Of a stretch of 64,000 nt of DNA, positions 24,101 to 33,808 are shown piece after piece (position 1 is the first letter of the stretch; each line of letters starts with the position of its first letter). The notes under the pieces were generated by a model. It was not told the DNA's origin. It did not search any database and saw nothing but the letters and a program-made list of their open reading frames with translations. Origin of the DNA: Allodiplogaster sudhausi (Eukaryota; Nematoda; Chromadorea; Rhabditida; Diplogasteridae). The DNA is taken from NCBI GenBank assembly GCA_945643635.1, contig CALZFC010000020.1, forward strand, positions 1,376,001 to 1,440,000, in the 5' to 3' direction. Both the position numbers and the translations under genes were made by a program.

Positions 24101-27100
24101 CGCATTGTCCTGTCAGAGAGAACTATTATTTGTCTTGTTACAATTTGAGCACGAAAGCAGAAGCACAAAGTGAGCCTTGTCTTGAACAAAGGATGAACAA
24201 TGTTTAATGTCTACCTTCTCGTTCATTTCTCGAGCGAATTTGGTGCGCCACTCCGTGATGAAAATGGTCATTCCTTAATAAAGAAAGATTAAAAGAATGG
24301 ACAAGACAAAATGAAGCGTCAATCGTATTCGTAAGAAAGGATTTTCCCACCGAAATAGAGAGCCATGGTGATGAGTACGATGACACCGAAATAGGCATCA
24401 AAGGTGGAGAAGAAGAAGACAACAGCGATTGCAATGTCAGCGATTGTTGGGACGATATTGAAGAGAAGGTAACTGAAAATAGTTCATAACGGAATGATTA
24501 GATAAAATGTATAATAAACAGAAAATCAATACTTGAGAATTTGGTTGATGGAGTTTGTCCCGCGGTCCATGACTCGTAGGACAAGGCCAGTCTTACGAGA
24601 GAGATGCCAGCGCAGAGAGAGACGATGGAGATGCTCGAAGAGCTCGACCTGAAATACATCAATAGATGGAGAATTGAGAGAAAAGAGAAAGAGAAATAGG
24701 GAGAGAAAGAGACAGATAGTGAGAGATATATAGAAAGAGATATAGAGAGGGAGAGGGTGTACGCGTGTACTAGCGAGGAGAATTCTATGTATTTCGTATT
24801 ATATTAATGTTTTCAAGTTCTGAAATTCGAAATTGAATGATTTATTCAAGTTTTAAAATTGAACATAAGTGTGACCTGTGGCACTAATGTTCAATTTTAA
24901 AACTGGCCTGGTGGTTAACGTGGGAAAATTGCGCGCGGGGGGTGGTGGTTCGGGTCCGGTCAGGAGCAAAATGTCTTTCTCTCTCTCTCTCTGTCTACTC
25001 TCATTGTCAGGTACAACCAACGGCAACGACTCCCAACATCACGACGGATCACAGGTTAGCTAAATTATCGACTTTTGCAAATTTTCTTGGCATTTTATTC
25101 TATTTCACTATTGTTTTGTGTTTTGAAATTGAATGCGTCAACCTCAATTTCTCTAGTGGTGAACTGCTGAATGGGCACCCAAATGTAGGTGCGAAGTGTG
25201 TTGAGGAAACTGCCCCCTGAGATCTTCTCGTAGATTAAAAGTATTTTCTTGATGATACGCATTTGCTAATAGAGATAGTACTAAAAACGATTGAAAAGTG
25301 ATGAGCGGACCTCCGTTGCCTTGCATAAATTTGAGAGCGGAAGAGATGAAGATGAGCGAGTAGTGGAAGGTCGCGGGGCTGGCGAGGGCATCCACTGAAA
25401 ACATTCGATCTCTTCCATTGTAAGCAAGTAGATCTGTTGCATTTGAACAAAGATAATAAAGGATAAGCAGATCATTCTAGAACGCGGCACGAATTGCAAG
25501 AGAGCTTCTGACCTATCCATTTATTGTAGAGAGGAACCGCGACGTTGATGATTCTACCGAGGAGAAGAAGGAAGAGACAGAAGGCGACTCTGAGTTGCAG
25601 GCCGAGTGACTTGCGTGGCCAGATGTAAGGCAGAACTATCGACAGCTTCCGCGACATGTTCGACCATGTCTGCGAATATCTAACGTTCCTTATCAATGGA
25701 GAGAAATATTTAAAAGAAGAACTACGCAAAAAATACATCAACGAGGTCAGTAATTGGTATGAAATGAAATGAAATGAAAGGATTAAGAAAGATGTAGTGA
25801 AATAATGAATATAATAACAACGCACCGATGGACTATCTGTGCGTAGAGATGACATAAATAGTGTGAACGTGAAAACGATGAACACAAAGACAGTCTCGCT
25901 GATGTAAAATGCAACTTCTCTATTTCGATGAGCACTGAAAAACATATGTACACTGTTTACCAAACATAATTTACTGGTTGGTTTGGTCCTCAAAAGTAGA
26001 CCTTGGCGGGTAGAATTCTTGCCAAGTACAAAGTGGGACGAGCTGCAGCAGGGAAGCAAGTGATAAGGAGAAGGCCAGGGAAAGCGGTAGATGTTGGAGA
26101 GATCGGCATCTGCAATAAATGGCGATAGAACTGGCAAATGGCTGCGACTTTATTGTTTTAATTTATTTATTGAAAAGGGGCGGGGTGGCCCAGTGGCAAG
26201 TGGCGCCGCTCTTCATTCGTTCCCTTGTCAAAAATGACAAGTGAGCCCCCCGCCCCGACCCGCGCTCGATCGTCCTTAATTCAATCAATCGACGCTGCTC
26301 CGGGAGAAACCGCTTGGCTGACCGGGATAAGAACTGCCTAATCTTCGTCGGCCACTTCGACGAACCCGCCGGTGCCCATCGATCGCCCACTTCCATGTGA
26401 TAGATCCCCGTGTATTCCATCAAAAACACATTGGCCCGATAAGCGCGAATAAAGTTTTAAAAAGTTTTAAATTTATTGAAATAGATGTGACAAGGTTGAG
26501 TAATTCCTCTGTCTATTGATTGGTTAAATAAGGTTAATTGTAATATAAAAGATAACGGTAGCAATACTCGCTCGAGCTTATGTTGAATGAATACATCGAA
26601 GCAGAGGGCGCTCGAACATTAATTTTTAAAAAAAACCTGATAAAGATGACGAGCCAAAGTAGCCAGAAAACCGCTCGAACAAGGCAAAAGGCGGCCAGAA
26701 TGTGTGTGTATCTGCAAAATGTTTTACATCTTAAATTTTTCATAAATAACACAATAAACAGAAGTTGCTGGGCTCAATATTTCTCTTTTTCTAAGATGTT
26801 ATGTGTTTTAGGAACTGTTCACTGGCAGTGTCTATGTCCCATTCTATGTTATCTAATAAAATATGATTCATTATCTTCAGACATATTTGTAGTGTTATTT
26901 TAGGGTTGTTTATTAAGAAACGTGACTCGAATATTAAGTGTACAAGTATCCGACTTAGCAAATTTTAGCAGGCTGCTTACCATCAGTTCACAATTTAAAT
27001 TGCAAAATAAGTTGAAGCAAAACAACTAACTCATGAACATAAAAGGCGAAGAAGACGTAAGCAACACTCTGGCCGAGGAGAAGGAAACAAGTGAAGGCAG

Positions 27101-27434
27101 TAATGAAGAAAGAGAGAGGGAGATGTCCAACTCTGTTGTAGCTGAAAGGCAGAATGATATAATCCATTCCAGGTATAAGATTTGTATCACCAGATATCAC
27201 AATAACATTTTAACTAAATATTTCGACAAAAGGACTAAATGTCAATGCTAACTAGTCAGTCAAAGGCAATAACATCTTTTTCATTGACTGACAATAATAT
27301 AAATATGATAACCTTATCTGCTTTGGCAGTAGGGATACGACGGCGAGGATGGTGGAGAGCACAGAGTAGAGGACGAAGCCAACCAGGCGAGAGCAGGAGG
27401 GGGAGGGCGGCCAGGATAGACTGCAGCCATCCAT
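21173..27434 (-). CDS. ABC half-transporter, ABCB6/HMT-1 type
   Basis: Membrane ABC exporter with one TM domain and one nucleotide-binding domain; relatives act in heavy-metal/phytochelatin or porphyrin handling. Exons 5-21: 25513-25669, 25311-25394, 25143-25216, 24533-24648, 24351-24472, 24215-24273, 23996-24109, 23748-23858, 23438-23532, 23097-23160, 22890-23033, 22582-22760, 22243-22343, 21949-22061, 21699-21753, 21437-21545, 21173-21311, encoding 611 aa with every junction in phase. Diagnostic residues: [10 protein letters not shown] and [33 protein letters not shown], Walker [11 protein letters not shown]-loop [13 protein letters not shown], signature LSGGEKQR, Walker B FIFLDE, D-loop SALD, H-loop VAHRLST. 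Upstream exons 25826-25934, 26002-26109, 27057-27141 and a start exon from ATG 27434 encode further TM segments, as expected for the extra N-terminal domain of this subfamily, but some of those edges are unsettled. All catalytic motifs are intact. Confidence 0.9.
24897..25066 (+). mobile_element. Candidate tRNA-derived SINE in an ABC intron
   Basis: TGGCCTGGTGGTTAACGTG resembles a pol III A box and GGTTCGGGTCC, about 45 bp on, a B box. A CT-rich tail and a segment shared with 15370-15545 follow. Just upstream is an inverted repeat, TTTTAAAATTGAACAT at 24852-24867 with its complement at 24889-24904. Confidence 0.5.
26168..26430. repeat. GC-rich tRNA-like repeat in an ABC intron
   Basis: GGGGTGGCCCAGTGGCAAGTG resembles a pol III A box and the block is much richer in GC than the surrounding intron. 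No coding motif was recognised. It may be another SINE family; no second copy was seen in the window. Confidence 0.3.
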
Positions 27435-27436
27435 TT

Positions 27437-27705
27437 CTGAGGCAGAGAAAGAGAGAGAGAGAGCGAGAGAAAAAAAGAGAGAGAAAGAAAAAGCGAGAGA
27501 TAGAATGAGAGAGAGAGAGAATGAGAGAATGAGGGAGAATGCGAAGCGGAAATAACGCAAAAACTCGTGTAAGAAACAGAAAAGAAAAGCAGACGACACA
27601 AAAAATTTACCAATAGAGCGAAGAGAGAGAAAGCGTAAGAGAAAAAGAGAAATAAAGAGAAACAGAGAAGGAGAGCGCGAGAGAGATCAGAGCGTTCTGG
27701 AGTGC
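27437..27705. repeat. GA-rich low-complexity DNA upstream of the ABC start
   Basis: Interrupted GAGA runs on the plus strand (CT-rich on the gene strand) directly 5' of the ABC start codon. Similar runs follow at 28200-28350. They could serve as a promoter element but nothing specific is visible. Confidence 0.6.
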
Positions 27706-27719
27706 CTAAACCCCTAAAT

Positions 27720-27960
27720 AAAAGTTCCTCAGTACTCCTTGGGCATTCCAAATAAATGTCAATTTTCGGAATACAAAGGGTACTTTTAGGAGCTATAATA
27801 TTAGTACCCAAATGGCATAATTTGCATAACTTTGCATACCACAAATTAGCATAATGGGCTTTTTCAATGTCTAATAAAAGCAGAGAAACCCCCTGCTTTC
27901 CGGTGGATCATAAGGGATCGTTTATTCGCCTTCTCCGCGCGAACATACATATGTAGTAAA
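27720..27960. repeat. Dispersed repeat, copy 1 of a family of at least 2
   Basis: TTTTCGGAATACAAAGGGTACTTTTAGGAGCT... to CTCCGCGCGAAC aligns over about 230 bp with 38630-38860. 57895-58025 shows a weaker relative (AATCTGATAAAAACAGGG..., CGGCGGAACAGATGAG). Confidence 0.7.
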
Positions 27961-28402
27961 TGACGTCTATCTCGCTTGCGGCACGAGATAAAAGTAGATA
28001 AATTACAAGTATGTAGCATTAAGAACAAATGCGACAAAAAATAATGAATTCTTGGTACTACTTGTGATTTCAACATTTTATCTCGGGACTTAAGCCAAAT
28101 AGGCGGCATTTATATTCGCGCGTAGAAGCAGAGGAAATAAGAGTTGGGAAATCACTTGTGACGAAAGCGCACCAGAAGTTCAAGAGAACAAGAATCGTTG
28201 GAGATGAGTGAGAGAGGATGGAAGAGGAGAGCGTGCGAGTATGAGAAAAAGAAAAGTGACAGAGAGTGAGAGACGAAGAGGCGGTTACAGAGAGATGAAG
28301 AGAGATGAAGAGTGAAGAAGAGAGAGAGAGAGGAAGAGAGAGAGCGTGCAACAGGGAATATGCAGTGTTGACTTACTCGTGCAGAAAGCACAGAGAAATA
28401 GA

Positions 28403-28445
28403 ATACATCACCTTGTACTATGGCTGCGCGTGTTGCGAAAGCGTG
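28403..28445 (+). other. Possible isolated first exon
   Basis: An ATG-initiated 14-codon stretch (MAARVAKAWLFPGR) ends in a strong donor (GTAAGT at 28465). No following exon could be matched in phase before the receptor fragment at 28975, so this is only a suggestion. Confidence 0.2.
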
Positions 28446-28745
28446 GCTGTTTCCTGGGAGATGTAAGTACTTCTCTATACGCCTCCCCCCTCTCAACTAC
28501 CCAGCTATGTACATTAAAAAAATGGAACCTTTTAAGATGTAAAAAAAATCTAGTTCCAATAATTATGAAAATCGAATAAAAATCTAAGTATTCGAAATGT
28601 AAACATATTTAAACAATAAATTCTTCATTTAAAATCAAAACAAATTCATCGCACCAACTGTATCTTCAATTTTCGTTTACCTAGAATTTTGCTGCAGGAA
28701 TTTGTTTTTTCAAACCGCGATATTAGACGAATTCGTCGGGATGCG

Positions 28746-28823
28746 AAAAAAATCGCTTCTTAGAAATGCGTTCGTGAGAACAGTAAAAAAATCGCTTCTT
28801 AGAAATGCGTTCGTGAGAACAGT
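28746..28823. repeat. Perfect 2 x 39-bp tandem repeat
   Basis: 28746-28784 is repeated exactly at 28785-28823. It is non-coding so far as can be seen. Confidence 0.95.
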
Positions 28824-28974
28824 GATTATAAATTTTCTTGAAACGCACTTCATTTTGCTGACATTCCGTGATGAAACAAAACGATGATCAAAAGTTGTAG
28901 GAGTACTGTCTTTGTAAACCAAGAATATTGTCTTTCAGTTATTCTATAATTATAATTGTCACTCTGTGATAACG

Positions 28975-29345
28975 TCGGCAAAACATACACGTGCACTCTT
29001 TTCCCATTTGAATTTCTTGCTGTTTAAAGCTTTTCGAGCATTCTCACAAATTGAACTTGCAGAGATCCGTTTCGCAAAAGAATTTCATTACTGAAAAAAC
29101 TTACAAATTCCAAATGAAAACGTGATATACATATTACACATATGATCGAAAAAAATTTTTGTTTATTATTCGGTCTTATCACGAGCGACGTTGAGACATT
29201 GACGCTATTCTGTTCGTGGCATTACAGCCATTAAAATAAGATGACAAGAAATTGTCGATAGCTAGCAGATGTCAGCATTATTGTCAGCGATTGAGCAGGC
29301 GAGTGGATCGAGAAAACGACCATGGAGGCGGCCGCAAGATCTAGC
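28975..29345 (-). pseudogene. Serpentine receptor fragment: last exon plus 3' flank
   Basis: Near-duplicate of 17925-18285, the last exon and 3' region of copy I, including the block ending in AAGATCT and the GACGTTGAGACATTG stretch. No other exons of this copy were found. It shows that a piece of copy I, or a shared ancestor, was duplicated across the ABC gene. Confidence 0.75.
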
Positions 29346-29458
29346 AAGAAGAATAGTTATTTAACAGTACAAAACGCATAATAAAAAACTATAAAAAGAT
29401 GATTCAAATTATGTTAAAGGACGCCGAATGTGCACAGAGCTTATGATAATCAGATTTG

Positions 29459-29565
29459 CATGCGGCCCGGGCACGTGGGCCGGCCGGGCCAAATTTCCAA
29501 GACCCTCAGGGCCGCCTCTCTCTCTCTCGCTCTCTCTCTCTCGCTCTCTCTCTGTCTCCCACTAA
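29459..29565. mobile_element. GC-rich hAT-like fragment with CT microsatellite
   Basis: GGCCCGGGCACGTGGGCCGGCC motifs match the subterminal motifs of the hAT-like elements at 13631 and 44845; a CTCTCGCTCTC run follows. Termini and target duplication are not visible. Confidence 0.4.
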
Positions 29566-29639
29566 AGTACGAGCGAACGTGAATCGACGTTTCCTTTGTG
29601 AGCAATCGACGGTGTCCAAAGAAAGGTATCATCAGATCT

Positions 29640-30110
29640 GTTTGTACAGTCTGCAGAGTATTGGTAAGTCTTTAACCGGAAATCTCGAGGTCTCGGTTCG
29701 ATACTCTTTTGAGAAAAGATTTTTGCAAGCACGAAAATTTTTTTTTCTTTTTTTTTCGTCGTTTATACATAAACAAAATGAGAAACTCAAAAGAAATAAA
29801 ACAAAAACTCAAAAAGGTAAGAAGTGCTCTGAAAATTTCACTTTATTTTGCACTTTGTAGTCAAGGAGTTGAAGCCAGCCCGTTTGGAACCCAAACACGG
29901 CCAAATGAAATGCAATATTATGAGATCTCAGCCATTTCAGCTTATTTTTGAAAACGGTCTTCACAGTCGTAATCTCCATGGTCGAAATAGGTAAACTCCT
30001 ACACGAAATGGCACGAAAATGCGTATTCAGCGCGCTATTCTAGTTTGTATTATTTATATTAACACTATTAATACTATTAATACCGGACCCAACAATGTTG
30101 AGCGGGACTG
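29640..30110. mobile_element. Single arm of the mariner-like foldback family
   Basis: Aligns with the right arm of the 13354-16227 element from the tRNA-like GGTTCGATACTC stretch to the terminal CAACATTGTTGGGTCC-type end at 30110, followed by TA. The opposite arm is missing. Confidence 0.65.
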
Positions 30111-30298
30111 TAGGCTGTCTTAACGGAAAATATGGTCATCCAAAATTGTTGAACATTTCTACTTATATCAAAGAGAAAAAATTTTTTCAAAACTTTTTGA
30201 CCACCTAAATTTTGTTATGAATTGCAGATATGTACATACATCCTTCATAAAGTTTTTAAAATAAAAGAAAACAAAAATTCCCCGGGGGAAGGCGTCCA

Positions 30299-30634
30299 TG
30301 TCACGGTGATCCCCTCCCACCTCATTCCTTTCTCCCCATTCCATGTAAGTGCACTCTAGTTGTAGTGCCATTGGTTGTGCATTCTATGAATGCTTGTAGT
30401 TAGAGAGCGGTGTCTTTTGTTATGACACGTCAGCTTCTCATTCATTTCGTGACTTTTAAGAATATATTATTTAGTCTGCCTGGTTGAGCTCTTTTAGAGC
30501 GGTTGCGTTTCCCTTGCCTTGTCCTATTTAGTTGTTGCCTTTGGGGCCAAGTTTGGTTATAAAAAGTGTCACATCCTTTCCCTCGTCTTCTCCACATCCA
30601 CACGACAACGTAGAAGCGCGCTAGCTTCATTACA
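30299..30634 (+). repeat. 5' LTR of the gypsy element
   Basis: 336 bp, TG...CA. Contains a TATAAAA-like box (30560-30566), which reads GATAAAG in the 3' LTR; this and one added G are the only differences seen. Confidence 0.95.
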
Positions 30635-30652
30635 TGGGGGCCGAACCGTGCG
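30635..30652 (+). promoter_or_regulatory. Candidate primer-binding site
   Basis: TGGGGGCCGAACCGTGCG follows the 5' LTR directly and begins with the TGG complementary to a tRNA CCA end. TGGGGGC is also how tRNA-Pro primer sites begin, but the remainder does not match the well-known one, so the primer tRNA is open. Confidence 0.6.
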
Positions 30653-31202
30653 AATCGACGAGGATCTTCCAGTGACGCAGCTTGCGAGGGACGAGTTAGT
30701 TTCGCCTTGCAGGAAAGAGGAGAGGGGGGTCTCCTGAGCTGTGTGCTGGGCGAGAAGGTGGTGTGCAGAGGGGGGTCTGCTGGAAGAAGCTGGTGTCCGT
30801 GGCTGGTGTTCGACAACTGGTGATCGTCAAAGAAGTGAGGGGACTTCTGGAAAGTGCTGTGAGAGCAAGAGCACCTGTCGAGAGAAAGCGAGGGGGCTTT
30901 GCGCGACTGAATCGAAAGAAGGGGTCTTTCAGGTGCGAAGTGTGAGCGTGTGCGTGGTGTGGTGTGGAGAAGAGGGCGGTGTGATTCGCGAGGTGTGAGT
31001 GGCTGTGTGCGAGGTGTGAATTGAGAGACGCCGAGTGATTTTAAGCCGCGTGTGTCGCGTTTATCACGGCGAATTGAAGGTGTTGCGCGTGTTATTGGTG
31101 ATTGAATTGACGCGTGATTGTTGTTGTGAAGCGTGTATCGTGTGCGGAGCGTGTTTTGTTTTCGTTGCGCATAATTTCTGACGTGTGATTCGTTCAAGAG
31201 AG

Positions 31203-32507
31203 ATGACGAACGAATTCGATCAAGAAGATGACGAAATGGAGAAGAGGCGGCGAGAAGACGAAGAGAAGCGCAAGGCAGACGCGCAGATAGAAGAAGCCGA
31301 GAAGTGGCAGCGAGTGAGCGAGAAGAAGAGAAAGGAGCTACGCGGCTTGCTCCACGAGGAAGAGAAGAACAGAAGAGCAGTGGAAGAGAAGAGGAGGGAG
31401 CTCGAAGTGCTCCTCCAGAATGTGCAGGTGAGCCAAACTATGCAGAGATATTTCGAGCGAGCAAGGAGCCAAGGGTCCAAGCCGACCAAGGCTCAGATTT
31501 GTGATACTGCTATTTTGATGATGAGCCAGGCAACCGAAGATAGCAAGAAGTATTTCCATGCCATGATTAGCATTTGCCAGAACGTTGAGAAGGTGCTAAA
31601 CGATTCGTTGCAGGTGAAGCAGGCGTGGCTGGAGGAATAGAGAAGAGACGAAGGCGTCATCAAGGATCCGCCGGAAGGTGAGAAGAATGATGAAATTGTC
31701 TCTTTACAAGGTAGTTCTGCCAGTAAGCATGCGTTAATGATTGAAGCGACCGAAATGAAAGCAAAAATGAATGAAATGATGAGGAAAATCGAGTTGCAAG
31801 ACAGCAATCAATTTTCATTCCAGGAGCATCCGGGCGAGAGCGCCTTCAGCGGCAGTGAGAAGAGAAGAAGAAGAGCAGGAGAGAAGGAGACGAGAAGAAG
31901 GAACGAGTCGAATTCTTCTGAATGTCAGTCCGATTCGTTGTTCATTCCAGGTGGGGTGAGAAAGAGCAAAGGAGTAGGTGGTGGACGTATAGAAGGGGTG
32001 CCGCATGGACTGGAGAAAGCGTATAGCAGTCAAAGTGAGAGAGCGGGGAGTAGTCAAAGTGAGAGCATGTTGGGTTCTGCCGCGGGATTACTAGTTGAGA
32101 AGCAAGCGAGTGCAATGTTGTCAATGGCTATGCCGCCTGTAGGAATGTTTGATGGGAAAGGGGGCTTGAAGAAGTTCGACGCATTCTTGAGCAGATTGGA
32201 GATGAAGTATAGGCCAATTGCTTCGGATCAGCAGATGACTCAGTTGTTGAAGAACCATTTGGAGAGAGAGGCAGAGACGATTTTCAACTCTTTTGCGCGG
32301 AAACGGGTAGCAACCTATGAAGAGATGAAGGCAAAAATGCGAGAGAGGTTGAAAGGAGACCAGACCATGCAAGAGTACGAAGCGATGCGAGATTGGGAGG
32401 AGATGTCGAAGAGAAGTAGCGAGAGTGTTAGTTCATTCTGCATGCGAGTGGAAGAGATGGCGGATAGGGCATCCCTGAGATGCCTGAGAAGCATCTTGCA
32501 CCGATAA
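31203..32507 (+). pseudogene. gypsy gag (matrix/capsid part), interrupted by a stop
   Basis: ATG 31203 opens a highly charged, Glu/Lys/Arg-rich coiled-coil-like region. TAG at 31638-31640 interrupts an otherwise open frame, which continues to 32507. The downstream part contains capsid-like features (FDGKGGLKKFDAFLSRLE, then an Ala/Glu helix-rich stretch). The frame then closes at 32505-32507 while the protein-like sequence goes on in another frame from 32468, a -1 shift within the capsid region, before the zinc knuckle. Position inside capsid suggests mutation and not a programmed signal. Confidence 0.8.
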
Positions 32508-33808
32508 TGGCGAAGAAGCTGCTGAAGCAGCTGGGAGAGTGGACTCACTACCGCGAACTGATTGAAGTGATGGAGAGAGCAGACAAGCGAGAGAAGTACG
32601 AGAAAGTGAAAGAGCACGCGAGTAGAATGGAGATAGTAGAGCAGAGAGGCGCGAAGTTGGCAGCAGGGGCGAGCAGTAGAAATCCGTATACTGTGAATGT
32701 GAGAGAAGGACACAGAGAGCCAGAGAAGAGTAGGGGACCGAGACTGTTTGGGCCACGCTTTGGCCACAAGCAGCAGACGAGCCATCAAGGGCAGAGCGGA
32801 CAGAGGACGGGAGGAGAGTTCAACCCCGGAGCGCGTCCTTTTGTGCCGAGTGCGAGTGAGAGTCGGCCGCAACCGACACAAGATGTGAGGAATATCACGA
32901 ATATTCCGAGAGAGAACGGGAACGCGCTCGGAAGCACGAGACCTCCTGTGAAGTGTTATAGCTGCGGAGGACGTGGCCACATGGCCTGGCAGTGCACAAC
33001 GAACCCGTCGAGAACGACAAGCAATGTCATGCGCGAAGTAGAAGATGTGCCTAGGAAAGAGAGTGCGAGAGAGAACGAGCAGGTGAGAGAAGTGGACGAG
33101 GAAGAAGGAGTCTTCTGGAGGCCACTGAAGAAGACGGAAGCGACGATAAACGGTGTCGTCATTCCGGATGCTGTTCTTGACACGGGAGCGGAGATCACCA
33201 CGATTCCGCAGGGGGTCATGAAGCGAGTAGAAGAAGCAGGCACGCAGATAGAGTGGCGAGAGACAAAGGAGGAGCTCTTGGACGCGGCGGCGAGCAAATT
33301 GCGCGTAGTGGGGAAAGCATTAGTCCAGTTGAAAATGAACGGGAACGAGAAGAAGGTTGGCGTGTATGTTGTCGAGAACGGGTGGCAAGTTCTCCTGGGA
33401 CAGAACACGATTGAGCTGTGCGATGGGTGCTGGACAGAGAGAGAGGAAAAGGGAGAACCAGCAGTAGTGGTCGAACGAGTGTACATCGGACCACTGGCTC
33501 AGAAGGATGTCATGCTGGAGGCACCAACAGATGGAACGCGCAGTTTTCTTTCTAGCGAGTTGCATGGACTGAGTGGAGGAGTAATGCAGAGAACAGCGGG
33601 TAGAAGGAGGGTGCAAGTGATGAACCTGCAGCAGACTCCGCTGATACTGAACAAGGGCGAGAAAGTTGGCGAGTGGAGAAAAGCCGATTTTGTGCTAATT
33701 GAGAGCGAAGTAGAGACCGAGAAGAAACAGCAGCGAGAGAAAGTGTCGAGCGAGAGAGCAGAAGTAGCTTGTGGAGAAGCAGGGCGCGATAGAGAACGAA
33801 GAGTGTAG
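32468..33808 (+). CDS. gypsy nucleocapsid and aspartic protease frame
   Basis: Open frame between stops, first ATG at 32480. Contains the remainder of capsid, one CX2CX4HX4C zinc knuckle (CYSCGGRGHMAWQC, about 32953-32994) and a retropepsin active site (VLDTGAEITTIP, about 33172-33207). It lacks an independent start context and overlaps gag at its 5' end and pol at its 3' end (33768-33806). Confidence 0.85.
   Translation, partial: GIPEMPEKHLAPIMAKKLLKQLGEWTHYRELIEVMERADKREKYEKVKEHASRMEIVEQRGAKLAAGASSRNPYTVNVREGHREPEKSRGPRLFGPRFGHKQQTSHQGQSGQRTGGEFNPGARPFVPSASESRPQPTQDVRNITNIPRENGNALGSTRPPVKCYSCGGRGHMAWQCTTNPSRTTSNVMREVEDVPRKESARENEQVREVDEEEGVFWRPLKKTEATINGVVIPDAVLDTGAEITTIPQGVMKRVEEAGTQIEWRETKEELLDAAASKLRVVGKALVQLKMNGNEKKVGVYVVENGWQVLLGQNTIELCDGCWTEREEKGEPAVVVERVYIGPLAQKDVMLEAPTDGTRSFLSSELHGLSGGVMQRTAGRRRVQVMNLQQTPLILNKGEKVGEWRKADFVLIESEVETEKKQQREKVSSERAEVACGEAGRDRERRV

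Noticed and set aside
27314..28496. Ser/Leu-rich minus-strand frames
   Set aside because: Translations of CT microsatellite DNA; only the part from 27434 downwards fits the ABC gene.
30442..31197. 251-codon minus-strand frame overlapping the 5' LTR
   Set aside because: Antisense to the LTR and leader of the gypsy element; no recognisable protein.
32315..33486. Long minus-strand frames opposite gag and protease
   Set aside because: Purine-rich sense strand gives long antisense frames without stops; the sense strand has clear retroviral motifs.
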